DNA from: Caprimulgus europaeus
Lineage: Eukaryota; Chordata; Aves; Caprimulgiformes; Caprimulgidae
Length of the DNA stretch: 64,000 bases
Direction: 5' to 3'
Assembly: GCA_907165065.1 (NCBI GenBank)
Contig: OU015523.1
Coordinates: forward strand, 42,831,702-42,895,701
Shown piece by piece: positions 43,744-56,800 of this stretch (the first letter of the stretch is position 1; each line of letters opens with the position of its first letter). The position numbers were made by a program, and so were the translations under genes. The notes under the pieces were generated by a model. It searched no databases and was not told the origin of the DNA. It saw only the letters and a program-made list of their open reading frames with translations.

Positions 43744-46317
43744 CAGCCAGGATTCTCAAGGTATTTAAGAGCAAAAGGAACCTTATGTTCCATGCCTGTG
43801 TTCCCAGGAGTGTTAAAAGATTCTGGATACAATTAAGAACAAAATACAGACAGTCCCGAAAGCAAAGCTGGGAATCCAAGACTCCCCCTTGCAACTAAAT
43901 GGGGATTTGTCGGACAGCAGTTTCTTATTTTTAACACGGTTTTGGGAACATAGATTACAAGATACTGCATGAATGTCGGATTGTTCCCCTTCAGTTCAAA
44001 GCAAGTCATTGTTCTGGGATGGGAAACTGTGGTTTCTCAAAAGACAAACATCCCTTCTTGCTTGTTTCATTAAAGTGGCAAAAAGAAAATTTAATTGAAA
44101 TTAAGAAAACTCATATTCAAACGGATCCACTAGAGACAATTTATGTGCTGTTGCCACTTTGCACTCATTACAGGGGCTAATGTTTTGCAAGCCACATCTT
44201 TTAAACCTTACTAAGCTTATTATTTACTATCTCCTGACAAGCATGACTTCATTTCAATAGCTGGCACACATCCCATTGTGAGAATCTAATCTTTAATAAC
44301 ATATTCTAATTAAATATGCATGTTTAAAGCTAAAATTCAAAAAACAAGAAACATTAATTTGATTAAACAAAGCAATTGGATTGGAGTGCACAGAGCAAAC
44401 TTAAATAAAGTCACATATGCCACAGCAAAACATCATTAAGGGAAGGGGGGGAAAAAAGGGTAAAAAAAAAAAACAATCAGGCAGACAACTCTTTACAGCT
44501 GGCCTTATCCGACCTCTGAACTCCTGGCTAGTTTACTTCCCATCTGTCATATAACAATAACTTTAAAGGCAGAACTTTCAAGAACTCATAAAAAGTTCAT
44601 TCAAGTCAATTGTTCTTCCATGCAAGATGGGTATGTCCTGGAGGGGCTACATGGATTTATTTTTCTCAACACTGATGGATGATTTTTATCATTAAACCAT
44701 TTACAATTTACCATTTATTGCTGTTCCACAGTGACACAAAAATCCTAAATTAGTGAGCAGTAAACAAAAACAAATGACCTCTTGAGATTTAAATACCTAA
44801 TCATGCCACTAAAAAGTTTTTTCTATCTATTTGCTCATTTTTAATTAAGAAAGCATTTTCTTTCTAGGGAGTACAGTCATAACATTTGACATTACTGAGA
44901 TGCTTTGAACTCAAAAACTTTGAGCTACAACTTTGTAAACTGCCATAACGCTTTTAAAGATTCTATCAAAAGAAAAGTAAATTAGATAGATTTGTAATTT
45001 TAGAAATAATTTTATCATTGATTTAAACTAAATCCCAACACATGTCAATCTTTTCTTCAGAGGTCTCATTTTAATTCTTTCTTGAGGTGAATTTTGCTTT
45101 AGTAAGATTAATCAAAACAGCATTCTGCAGGAAACTCCTTCCAGTATTTGAGAGCACCAAACAAGAGGGTAAAGGCTTAAGATTTACAGTTTTATTTCTT
45201 AGGATAAATACAAGTCAATTACCTTGTAAGAGGTAGCCCACATTGAGCATGTACAAAGTGAGGAAATCTAATGAAATGACAAGACATTACAATTCTTAGA
45301 TGTTATTTAATTTTGCCTGTTAGTGTAATTAATTTCATACATATGCAATGGAAGTACTATGAGCATGTTCATTTTTCCTTTGGAACTAAAATGTCACCAT
45401 TCTCATCACAGCCTGCAAGATATTATCAACTGAAAAACAAATGTTACCTAAAGCAGGTGTCTTTTAATTCTATGTTTTTTACAAAGGCCTGGGCAGCAAA
45501 GTTTTTATTCTGCTTTACCTTCTTTTCAACTACAAGACAAAGTTTTTGTTAATTTTTGTTTTTCAAAAAACACATCACAAAGCCATCTTTTCAGTTATTC
45601 TGTTACACAGGAGTTTGCGCAGATTTGCAGAGGTGAAAAACATTCAGGACAGGGTGTTCTGCAAACTCTGGCCCCTGTTCCACAACCCCTGGCATTCAGA
45701 TGCCCAGGCAGCCACCAACAACACACCATGGCACCCTGCTTCAGAAAGCATTGTCTCAGGAAAATGGATAAACCCCTATGATCTGATAACACCACCAGAC
45801 GCAGGCACTAATTGTCCAGTCTGTTCGGGTTTACTCATTCATCTCTCATTCGTATCAGTTACCTCCAGTTCATAATTGAACAGTTCACTGTGGGACAACA
45901 ATTAGGATAGAAGAGAGAAACTAGATGATGTCCAAATAAGTAACAGGAAAAGGTTTTATTGACCAAGGCAGAACAAGCAGAGAATCAGTGAGCTCCTTGT
46001 AAATTAACTTTGTAAACTTTTAGTATCTGAAAAGTAACTACCTTTAGCATTTCGCAACAAATTTCATCTTTTATTCACCTAGTGAATTCTATATCATACA
46101 ACTACATCATAATTTCACAGAAAAATATTTTTTTGTCTTTTACCAAGTATTTTGTTTTTCCTAAGACCTTGGGTTGGTAAGCTGGTAAGACCATTTTCAA
46201 ATACTGACATTTCCACCAGGGAGATGGCTAGCACTCCTTCATTAGCTCTGTCACAACTCCTCAGCTGTCTTATTCAAGCCAAGGCAGTTACCAGGAACAC
46301 CAAATCCTTTCTTTAAA

Positions 46318-46382
46318 AGGGTAAAAAACCCAAACCAAAACACAACAAATAAAACCCCAACAAACAAAACCAAACCACAAGG
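46318..46382. repeat. A/C-rich low-complexity tract
   Basis: About 60 bases made almost only of A and C in aaacc and caaac patterns. I see no link to a known element. Confidence 0.6.
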
Positions 46383-49300
46383 AAACATGCTAATCTTAGG
46401 AATACAGGAGTTTGATGATTGCGTATGCCCCATTTTACTTGCTATAGTTGCTAACGGTAGCTTCATCCTAAATCATGGAGGCATTCAAATGCTATGCCTG
46501 TAATGTAATCTGCTAAAGCAAACGTTTAAAACAATCCTTTGAAGGCTATGAAATATCCAGTCCTTTTAAAAAATGAGTTCATTTGCTCTCAGAGAGTCCT
46601 GTCATATACCCAACTTTCCTATTTTTCTAATGATCAACTCTCTTCCTTCCTTCGAACGTTGAGACTGACACTTATATGGAAACGTCTTATGTGCAATGAT
46701 TATGCTTCCAGGCTGAACCTCTCTCTCTCAAATGCACATGCAGAGCATGACAAATTATTCACAACCAGCTAAGATCCATGTGGTTTAAAACATACAATGA
46801 AATAGTGGCTAGAGTAATGAAAACTACATCTGATTCTGAAATCCAATACCCAACAGTAAAATTACTGATCACAGGTATTTTCAAGAGGACTCGTGGGGCA
46901 CAACACTCAAGACTATACTAAAAAACTTAGAGAAATTTAAGAAACATGTAGTTAGTTTTATATTTAAAATATTTGAAGACCACAATATTTGAAAACGGTA
47001 ATAAACACCTCTCTGAAAAGCAATAATAACCACTTCATCATCATGCCCTTACAAAGTTTTAGAAACAAGTAGAAGCAGACTACAAAAATCAAAACACACT
47101 AACAGATTTGTACTCTTTTCATACTAGCTCCACTAAACAAAGTCTACCAAAAAGAGCCATGCTTGACCTCTGAAGAGAAATGGAGACAAAGGGCAGATGG
47201 CTCTGTCCGTGACCATAAAGACACAATAAACAAGCCAGCCAGAAGTCAACCAGTGCTGAGCACTCAACAAAGTACTTCTTGGATATTTCACTGCATACTT
47301 CAGTCACACTTTAATGAGAATGAGACAAGAAGAAAATTGTTATTATTTGTTCAGTGTTCAAAAGGTGTACACAAAGCAGGACAAGTAAAGATTCACAACA
47401 GCTGACAGCAGACAATGTTAAGTTATTTTTTCAGAGAGCAACTTCTCCTTTGCATTCAACAGGTCACTCCACCACTATTTTCTGAAAATCTGAAGCAAAA
47501 GGACAAGAATGGCACTGCACCTTGTAACTCAAAATATCAATTGTGTGAAAGCAACCAGCAAAACTAACTACAAAGCAATTAAAGAATGCAAGGAAGGCAC
47601 ATCTCAGTCACAGATATCAATGAGGGGAGTTCAGTTACAAAGGTTTTAATTATTAACATGGAATTTAATTGGGGTGCTAGAGTTAACTTTCTCACTACTA
47701 TGAAGAATGCCAACGAGCCTTCAGCAACCACACCTGGCCACGATTCCAGGTTCACATCTCACCAAAAACACTAAGGTCTCTTATCATTCCCATGAACGGT
47801 TTAAGTGTTGACTCAGAGAGAAAAATGCCATCTAGTGAGTTACTCAGACAACACCGGCACGTCCCACCTATATTTACCTGGCCTCATTGTGCAGAGGAAG
47901 GTTTTCTTCACCCTTTTACTGACATGAAGATTATCAGGAAAGAAGGGAAAGAAAAAAGGAAGGGAGGCCAGGGAAGAAGAATCTATTTTAAAATAGGTCA
48001 TTTATAGCTGTAGCTATTGGCAACTGGTGGATGTGGCCAAACTAAAAATAAATTCTATACTTCAACAAAAACAGTAATATTATCAACTTCTACACAGCCA
48101 ACGATCATCCTCTGTGGGTGGCAAGAGCCCTTTAGAGGTGACCTAGCCAGCTGCTCAGCAGTGTCCATGGGTAAGTTCACCCTTCCAAACGTAAGAGGGC
48201 CAAGGAGGAGGTCCCAGCATTACCCCTTCTCATGCACACACTTAGTTCCCACTCCAACACTACTCCAGACCAGCTCACACAGGAAGATTTCATTCCACTG
48301 GTGGTACTAGGCCAAGAGGCACAGGCACAGCCCCATCAGCAATACCTGAAGTTATGTGAAAATGGCTTATATGCTTGCACAGCTCAGCTGGACATCCACT
48401 AACCAGCCACAGTGGACACCAGTAAAATTCCAGTAGAGGAGTTTTCACAGCATTCACAATCAAAAATTCAGCATTAACTAACAAAGATCCTATTCCACTT
48501 AAATCAATGGATGTTTGATGCTGATGCAAGTCTTAAATAATTTATTTTTAAAAAGCTACTTGAACCTTTAACTTAAAGGCTCAATTAATTCTCATCAACT
48601 TTTTGCCCTCTTCTTCACACAACAGAAAAGATATAATACAAAGGTACAGCACTTTGCATCCCACTATATTAAAATAATACACTTCAGCTGAATATTGTTT
48701 AATTATGGCTTACTCTGGTACACTCATATATTAATTAATAGTTTACTTGGAAATTCCCACCATATGGTACTGCAGCAGATGTTAATCACGTACAGCCAAA
48801 CACTTTGAAATTACTGTTCTAGGCACTTCATCTGAGGTACCAAGTGCCCTAAATTTCTACTTAAAGGATAAACTCGAAATGTTGAGCACCCTACAAGATC
48901 ACACTCACTGCAATTTTCTCTAAGATAATATTATTTGGCAGATAAGCAGAACAAAAAAGGCTAGATTTTCAAGCCTCCAGTGCTTTAAAATGACTTGATT
49001 TACTTTCCCTTTGCATAAGAGAAATGTCTGCCCTGGAAACCTCAAGGAAAATTTAATTTCATTTATCAGACATCTGCTAGCCCCCATATACGGTGTGGAC
49101 AAAAGGTGTGTGTGAGTGGATTATTGTGTAGCATTGCAAGCCTTGGGTGCACCAGACCAATGGACCTGTGTCTTGCAGCCTTTCACCCTTCAATTGCAGG
49201 AAAGGAGCATTATGAGGAACAGCAGATGCTTGCTGTTGGACAGTCAGCTATTTTAAATTTAAGAGTAAATGTCCTGCTAGGTCCAACTGTCCCACAAGAA

Positions 49301-52300
49301 GAAATTAAATTCCCTGCACAGGGCTACAAGTAGGTTCACATGGTAGTTGCTGTCCTCTGCATTTTGATTATAACATGGTCCTAATATTGGCCCCCAATTT
49401 TTTCTTCTTGAAAAATATGACTCACCTCCATTTCCCTACTTCACTTTTTTAGAAAAAGTGAATGCATTTGAAAAGCTGGAAGAGATGAATGAAGAAATTG
49501 CAGTATTTCACATTTTCATGACACAACCCTTCCAGAATTGATTTTTTTTTTGGTATGGTATTTGGGAACCATTATCCTACAGCCTTTGTCTTTAGAACTA
49601 TGGCTTCTAAACTGAAGGTTTAAAGGCTACATTAAGTAAATGATTTAAGCAGTAATTGTGACAGTAGCACAGATTTGTTTTATTTGGATATAGAAATCTA
49701 AAGCTAAGTTATTCCAATAAAGGTGAATGCTTGCTACAAGTGATCATTGATATAGTCATCCAAATATTTAATGAGGAAATCATAACTTCCTGGAGAAATA
49801 AATAAACAAAAAACCCCCACCAAACCACCAAGGAAGCCTGAGGAACAAGCTTTCTCTTTCTCCTGGTTGCCTACCTCTGAACACCAGCCTATACATGAGT
49901 AATTTTCTCAGGAAACAGCTTTTCTCTATTCTTCTGGAAATTGGTAACAAATATTACTACTGGACTCTGAGAAATACAGCACAATCAAATACTACAGTAA
50001 CTTTTAACTGAGATTAAATGGTTACCTGCACTTCTGAAGATCAGACAGAAAGGCTAGATCATTCGCCAGTTTGGGTTTTAGAAGATAAAACTACCTGTTT
50101 TATTATTGCCAGAGCGCTAAAAGACAACTACTTGCAAAGATTCTAAAAATACATCTGTATATATATTTCAAAACTCTCATCTGAAAAGTGATCTGGTTTA
50201 TATCGCTGCCTTGCAAAATTCTTGACACCCATTAACCAGAAAAGGCATTTGTAAATTGCTTGCTTTAACGCTGCAGTGTGCAAGTAAAGCTGAATAAGAT
50301 CAGAATATAGAGCTTCACTGAATTGTTGCAAAAAAAGCCACTTGAGAAAACATATTGTGAGGCCATATTTAAACTAACAGATGTTTCAGAAACAGAACAA
50401 TATGTTCAAACAAAATAAAGGTGTAAGCGGGCACTGTTAAAAGAGCTTCACAACTAACACATTAATTTCGGTAGCAAGTGAAATCACCTTATCTAGGAAA
50501 GCTCCCTTCCGAAAAGATCATTAACTTAGAAACGAATTCTCATGTTATGCTTAAAATTTGGCTGCATGAAGCCTTTGCAGAGCTGCTGCTTATGTAACAT
50601 TGCCTTTGCTATGGCAACACCCGGGCCCTTGTCACATCCCTGTTTCAATTGCAGTTTCATTTTCTGCTGATAAACAATGGCAGGAGAGGTTTTCTAATCA
50701 CAAACCAAGATACTCTAAAACACATCACCGTGACTGATGTGGTGGCCACTGATGCTGCTAAAACTCCTAATGTCAAAAGGGCAAGCAAAAAGTGAGAGAG
50801 TCACAGGAAAAATAAACAAGATAGAGAGATCTTCCAGCGCTGCTTTCACTACAGCTTTAAAGCCGGAGTCCTTAAAACTAAAGTTTGGAATAACGCAGTT
50901 CGACTCTTGACTATCAGTCTTTGTCCAAACCCCCTTCTCCATAAACACCCCCAACTGGTCTTAGTAAAATTCTTATTACTTTCTTACAAATGGAATAACT
51001 ATCTAGAAATTAAAAAGTTCAGGAGTTCATCATAGATTGTGCTCCAGCTACGGCACTATTTCATATTTTTCTACATCTTTTCTTTGCTAGTAAAAGTCAT
51101 AACTCCATTTAATAGCATCACTTCAAAGCTAACGGAGTACTGCATGCACCCTCTGATATTGCAAAATTTCAGTTTGCTTTTCTTGGGAGAAAAAAAAAAG
51201 TTTTAATGCTGACAAAATGTAAAACACCTGATCTATTCCATGTATAGCACTTAGCAATGACTGCTCAGGTTGATGACTATTCTGCAGCTCATCAGTCATC
51301 TACACAAGCTTCCCAAGGAACTCAAGTTTCAGAATCCAAGCATTTTTCATACTTCTAGATACATAGCTCTTGTTTCCCTGAGACAACTCGGCCTTTTCCA
51401 TATTATTTCTAATAGTCACGTTTGTTATGGGCTCTACCACAAGCCATATGAAGGGAAATAGCATAAGAAAACCTCTTTAACTCAATAAATCATTGAAAAA
51501 AACCCCAAAAGAGACAAAATTGAAGGCCAGGAATGAGGCACATACATATGGGCAAGCACACCTCCTCTCTACCATGAAGTAGATGCTCACAGGCCTTTGA
51601 AGCACTGTAGTCCAGCCTGCACTGCAGAAAGAGCTCTCTCCTAAACTCTGTCCACCACACAGTCTTCTTCAGAGAAAGCAGAGGCAAAAAAAATGAAGTA
51701 GGTCTGATAGTAACTCTGAATACAGGAGTCACCCTCACTGTTTTTAAGACCTAAATCCATTTGCTAGATGCCAGCATTGCGAGAAGGTTTGTGCCTTCAC
51801 TGATGAGCTTTCCCTGTTGCTACCCAATGGTTCAGGAACTGAACTGAGCAGGACCTAGGTGTTGCCACAGAAGTCCCAGGGCTCTTCACATGCAAGAGCA
51901 GGAGTAAAAGGATCCTCATGTCAACATTTTTTTTAAAATCATTATTAAGTCTTTCGTTTCAGAGCATTTCTACAAACTCTCGCATTTTCTTGATGAGTAA
52001 CACATAATTCCCATTACACCCAGCGGAGCACAGTTGTTGGCAGCCCATGATGACACACACTACTGAAAATGGACATGAATTTCTATACACGAAGAGCAGA
52101 CAGAAACTCAGTTCTTAAATCTACGCAATATTCCATCACCCAAATGGGGAACTTTCAGACTCTGCTTTCGCTTTGCTAGCACATTCATGCTTCTCCTTCT
52201 CTTCATCCACTCCTTCTAAATATTTACATCCTTCTAAACACTGGTAAAGTAGACTTTATAGAGGTAAAAAGCCCCACCCCTTAGTATTAGAAGTCCCTAG

Positions 52301-54899
52301 AGCAACTTCATGCCTCAGATGCCAGCTCCTTGAGTATGACTACCATTACAACAGTGTAAGCTGTTACGAGCTTAGTATAAGCTCTCTAAACTGTCATTCA
52401 GCAAGCAAAAAATAAATATTTAAGCTTTGTTAGATAAAGTCATATTGATTTTTCCAGGTGGATTGTCTTTTGGAACAGATTCTGCCATTGAGAGATTGGT
52501 ACTGAATTAAAACTAGACTACTGTTAAATGCAGCAAGTCCGTATCAAACTACAGCCATTCTAAATCATCTCAGACAAAAGAAGCAAAATTACAAGATTCA
52601 GTTAAAAAAATCCAGGATGTCTGGAAAGTAATGGCATATCTTTGAGTTTTCTCAGCACCTCAGAAACCTAAAACACATCTGACATGTTCCCTTCCTGAGT
52701 CAGTGAAAGCCATGACAATCAATGGCGCTTGCCTGTGCAACGTGTCAATGTCTTGCAACACAGCAGTGGAATCCACGCATGTCCTCCAAAGGGGAGGCAG
52801 AGGAGGTGATTGACACAGTTTCAGCTCACTGATCCATGCAGGGCCTTTAAAATTAGTACTAAATATATGAAAAGTAAAATAATACACAGTTTGAATCAAT
52901 ATAAATATTCATTTTATCCTCCACATACAATATGCCATCCTGTGGGAGAGATGAGCTAATCCATCTGTTCTTTTTCCAGCTCTATGACAGTTAATATTCT
53001 GTCAGTGGGTTCATTTTTTAAACCATATAAAAACTCATATGCTGACACAGGTTCTGCTCATTTTGTCCTTTTCATTTGCAGATTTAACTGGTGCTTTGGT
53101 CCACAACTTCTTATTGTACACATTTTCATAGGTCGAAATTTAGGTAGTCACTTATTTGCATAACCAATTCCAAGTACAACTCTGTATCTCAGCAGCTTTA
53201 GAGTCCATAGGCTATTAAAGGATCCATAGTCCAACCATGCATATCGAGGAATTAAAAAATAAGAAGATATTGGAGAGGTCACATTTATTCCATGGATACC
53301 CATGGTCTTGAGCCCGCTCCCTATCCAGCCATCCAGACCAGAGCTCGGCACTTTTATCTAACACTTCAGAGTGGGAATATTTTCCCTGTCCTCATTTCTC
53401 ACATTTTTTAATATTAGGCCCGATGCTTTATCACTGCCCTGAACAAAGTGCCACTGAGGTAATGGCTCTTTTGCCTAAATACAGAATCCCAGACAGGGTC
53501 TTTTATTGCAAACGTTCAAGTCATACCAGCAGAACCATCACAAAAACACTGAGAGCAATAAATTCTAAAGTGTTTCATTTCCCTTTACTTTCAGATAACT
53601 GTAAACAATGTTAAACAGTAGGATTTTCCTTTTTCAGGAAAGATTTTGCTTTGAACATTGAAATTTATTTTGAAGAATGTTCTTTACAGGGCTGCTCTGA
53701 GCAGACATATTACATAGCAGGGCACTTACTTCAAGGAAGAGGTTAAAACCCAGTTCAGCATTTATAATTCTGTAAAATAACCCCAGTAAGTCAGCAAAAT
53801 ATTCTCTCATCTTGAAGTTTCATGTAATTTATGCAAACCAGACTTGACTGCTGCTAACACAAAGACCGCTAATGTACTCGCCCCAAAGTTCTCATGACAA
53901 AGACACATAAGTGTTTTACTGTCCTGGTACCTCTTATAACACAAATAAGCTATTTTTGAGACTTTCAGAAATGTAATTTGTAGGAGACGCTCTTCCTCAG
54001 AAGAACATTTTTTCACCTGGATTTCAATAAGAATGTTTGCAATACTACAAATGATAAGTGAGGAAAACAAAGCTGTTGCATCAAGACCACTTGCCCTTAT
54101 CCACTGCCATCCTTCCTCCAAACTCAGCAAGGTGTGATCCATCAGACAGGACCAGACCTGCCCAGTGCTGCTGATCATACTCATTTCCAGGCTCAACTTC
54201 TGAAACCATAGTGGCTATCTAGGTGGTTTTCCTCAAGCCATGCTAGTCAAAGGTAGGTGCTTTGTCTCTTTGCACCCCACTCTAAATGAAGGTTCATCTG
54301 CAATTCGGAATGCAAAATGAAGAAATGAAAGCTTGAAGCAACATATATGTGTTTGCTCAGTAAAAATGAAAGTACTCCAGAGAAAGAATTGAGCATTTGC
54401 ACCAGGATAAACAGGTTAAACACTAAAAAGCAAGCTTCATCATTCACGATTGCAATAACTGCTTTTTTTGTAAAGTTCACATAATTATTTTCAAAAACAG
54501 ATCTACAGCTCTGTGTGTTAGTCACAGGTTTCTAACCACAAACCTTTATCCAGCCTCACAATTTTTAATGTTACCATTTAGTCAGCCTGTTGTTTTTAAA
54601 TAACTGATTTTATATTGATGCAATACAAAAGCAGAATATACAATGTATTTCACCTGTCATTTATGAAAAGTATTTGATGTATTACATTTTTGAAGTGTTT
54701 TAAAAATGCACTCTGCAAATTCATTATTTTTCCAACATTTCCAAAATATGAGGGAGGTACCTCGACATTGATTTGAAAAAACTCCTACACAATATTTTTT
54801 TTTTCAGAAATAAAAATGTTGGAAGCTAAATAGCTGTAATAAAACATTCTGAAGTTGAAAACAGTTTGCTTTTAATACTGACCATCTGAGGCTCCTTCA

Positions 54900-54978
54900 A
54901 GACTTTTATTAATATTTATTAATTTCTTAGAATATTAAGCATAATATTATTAATTTTTAGTATTATTATTCTATAAAT
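54900..54978. repeat. AT-rich low-complexity tract with TTA/ATT units
   Basis: A run of interspersed attatt and taatatt words, about 420 bases before the CpG island begins. Confidence 0.6.
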
Positions 54979-56135
54979 TGAGAATGCTTCAGAAACAGCA
55001 AAACTATGTATGTTACTGAATACAATTATAACTCAACAGCTATAAATGCCAGGATTGAATAACTGAAAACATATGCTATATGCCTGAAATTTTAAGGATG
55101 ATGAAACTGTCACATTAGTGCACACAGCATGTTATAAAGAACTCTCACAATGCAGCAGTTGTTCAAAAGTTGTACCCATCCGGTCATTCTGTCTTTATAA
55201 AAAGATATGTAATACTAGATGGTGATTTATTCAAAACACAGCTGCAGCCGAACTTAAAGGTAATAACAAACAAAGAAAAACAAACAAAAACCGCTACAAA
55301 AAGACCTTTTAAATTACAGTGTTAAAGCCATGTCGGCGCACACAGAGTAACAGAAAAGCATTTCCAGAAAGTCCAAATTTTATTCTCAGTAGTCTTTATT
55401 TTGGGGGAGGGCAGGTGAGGGAGCGGGAGCAGCAGAGCAGCACTACGAATAGAGAGGTCACTCCCCCCGGACCTTGCGAGGCTCACGGCAATCACCGATC
55501 TTTAAACACCGCCCCCAGAGACGGGGATCGCGCCCCCCCACCTGTGGGTGCCCTCGGCCCCGCGGAAAGATCGAGCTGCCCGCCCTGCCCCGGCCAGGCG
55601 AGAGTGGGGGGCGGAGACGGCAGCAGCCCCGGCACTCCCGAGGGCGCGGACCGACCCACCGACCCCACCACCCGCCCGCGGAGCGCCCCCCCCGCCATCC
55701 CCGCCCCCCCGCACGGGTGGGCGCCCCACGTCAGGTTAAACTTTTATTCCGCGAGTCATTTCGCGCCGCATCAGCCGCCCGCGCTCCGTGCATCCCCTCG
55801 CTGCTGCGGGGACGGGAGTGGGGGTGGCCCCACCGCCACAGCGCGGCCGCCGCCCGGGGACATCCCGGGCTCTCCCGGGCGCAGCCTTCCCCCAGTTCCC
55901 CCCACCCCCTCGGCTATATGGGCAGCCGGGGATCGCCAGCCGCCCACGCTCTGCGCCCGAGGGCGGAGGGGAGAGCGTAGCCCCGGGGTCTCCGCGCTGC
56001 TCCCTCGCCCCGGCGGTGCGGCCCCGATGGCCTCCCTGCCCTCTTCCCACCACCCAGCCGAAACGTGTGGGGAGCCGGTGGTGCCGGGAGGCGGGACCCC
56101 GGCGCGGGAGAGGCCCCGAAGCTCCCCACACCTGC

Positions 56136-56159
56136 GGGGATGGGGTGGGGGGCGATGGG
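56136..56159 (+). other. G-quadruplex-type motif just inside intron 1
   Basis: Four G runs (56136-56139, 56142-56145, 56147-56152 and 56157-56159) with short loops lie on the + strand. This is the template strand for CNKSR2, and the motif is about 40 bases past the exon 1 donor. It meets the usual G3+ with loop 1-7 rule. Confidence 0.7.
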
Positions 56160-56195
56160 AGAGGGGCATCGCGCAGCCCCGGCGCCGCTCCTCAC

Positions 56196-56259
56196 CTTTC
56201 ATCCAGTCGACGACTTGGCTTGGCGACCACTTACTGACGGGCTCCATGATGAGGGCCAT
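56196..56259 (-). CDS. CNKSR2: CNKSR2 exon 1, coding part (residues 1-21 plus first base of codon 22)
   Basis: This is the N-terminus of connector enhancer of kinase suppressor of Ras 2, a scaffold protein that links Ras/Raf/MAPK and Rho-family signalling to membranes and, in neurons, to the postsynaptic density (family knowledge). The reading starts MALIMEPVSKWSPSQVVDWM, followed by K and a split glycine codon. This is the start of the SAM domain, whose first helix contains the W-S-P-S-Q-V-V-D-W signature. The ATG is at 56259-56257. An in-frame stop (56466-56464) lies upstream with no intervening ATG, which supports this start. The donor is AAAG|GTGAG, with GT at 56195-56194, so the exon ends in phase 1. 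The exon sits inside a CpG island, as expected for a first exon. The TSS and 5' UTR limit cannot be read from sequence alone. I recognised the gene by protein similarity held in memory, not by a database search. Confidence 0.95.
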
Positions 56260-56352
56260 GGGGGGCGCGGGGGCGCGGGGCTCGGGCGGCCGCCGATCTC
56301 CGGGCGAGGGGCGAGGCTGTGCGGAGCGGCGGGACCGCGCTGGCCGGGACCC

Positions 56353-56382
56353 GAGCGGCGGCGGCGGCGGGAGGAGGAGGAG
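56353..56382. repeat. CGG/GAG triplet repeats in the 5' UTR
   Basis: On the + strand an uninterrupted CGG run of five units is followed directly by four GAG units (56356-56382). It lies within about 125 bases of the CNKSR2 ATG, so it is probably transcribed as CTC/CCG in the 5' UTR. Confidence 0.8.
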
Positions 56383-56458
56383 AGAACCGCTAAATCCCCG
56401 CTTGCCTTCGCTCCGCTCCGCTCCGCTCGCTCGCCGCCTCTGTGCCTCCCTGGGGATT

Positions 56459-56467
56459 TCAGTTCAT
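56459..56467 (-). other. Minimal upstream ORF (ATG-AAC-TGA) in the CNKSR2 5' UTR
   Basis: On the minus strand a two-codon ORF, ATG AAC TGA, occupies 56467-56459, about 200 bases before the CNKSR2 ATG. Its context has A at -3 and A at +4. No other ATG lies between it and the main start. It matters only if transcription begins upstream of 56467, which is likely but not shown by the sequence. Confidence 0.45.
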
Positions 56468-56483
56468 GTTGCCGGCTCGGCAG

Positions 56484-56516
56484 GGAGGGGGAGGAGGAGG
56501 AGGAGGAGGAGAGAGG
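56484..56516. repeat. GGA triplet tract in the CpG island
   Basis: A purine-only stretch made mainly of GGA units, about 33 bases, lies in the presumed 5' UTR. It is the type of tract that varies in length between individuals. Confidence 0.75.
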
Positions 56517-56774
56517 GAGAGGAGGCGGCGGCGGCACGCTCCGAGGCCTCCCGCCCCCGCGGGCAGCGGCGGAGGCTCCCGGCCCCGCCGAGAGGGCGGT
56601 CGCCGGGCGGTGGAGCAGCGAGCGAGGGACTGTCCCGGCGGTGCCCGGCGGCTCCCGGGTCTCTCCGCGGCTGCCGCGCCGGTGTCTTTTTCTCCTGGCG
56701 GAAATGACGAGGCGGCTCCTGCCACCCGAAAATGCCTCCAAGTGAAATGAGAAGCGACACCCGACGGCCGCCCA

Positions 56775-56800
56775 GGGCGGGGAGCGGGGGGTGGGGGGGG
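56775..56800 (+). other. G-quadruplex-type motif with GC box in the promoter
   Basis: This is a dense series of G runs beginning with an Sp1-type gggcgggg box and ending in a run of eight Gs. A second G cluster follows at 56833-56846. It lies upstream of the presumed CNKSR2 start. Confidence 0.65.

Noticed and set aside
55319..56707. Very long + strand open frame (462 codons) across the CpG island
   Set aside because: It does not begin with ATG, has GC-driven Pro/Arg/Gly/Ser composition, overlaps other equally long frames on both strands, and runs antisense through CNKSR2 exon 1. Stops are rare in such sequence by composition alone.
56199..56741. Long minus-strand frame overlapping the CNKSR2 start in another frame, as a possible overlapping uORF
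   Set aside because: The frame has no ATG anywhere. Its nominal start is TTG and its content is low-complexity Ser/Arg/Pro from GC-rich triplet repeats. Non-AUG use cannot be supported from sequence alone.
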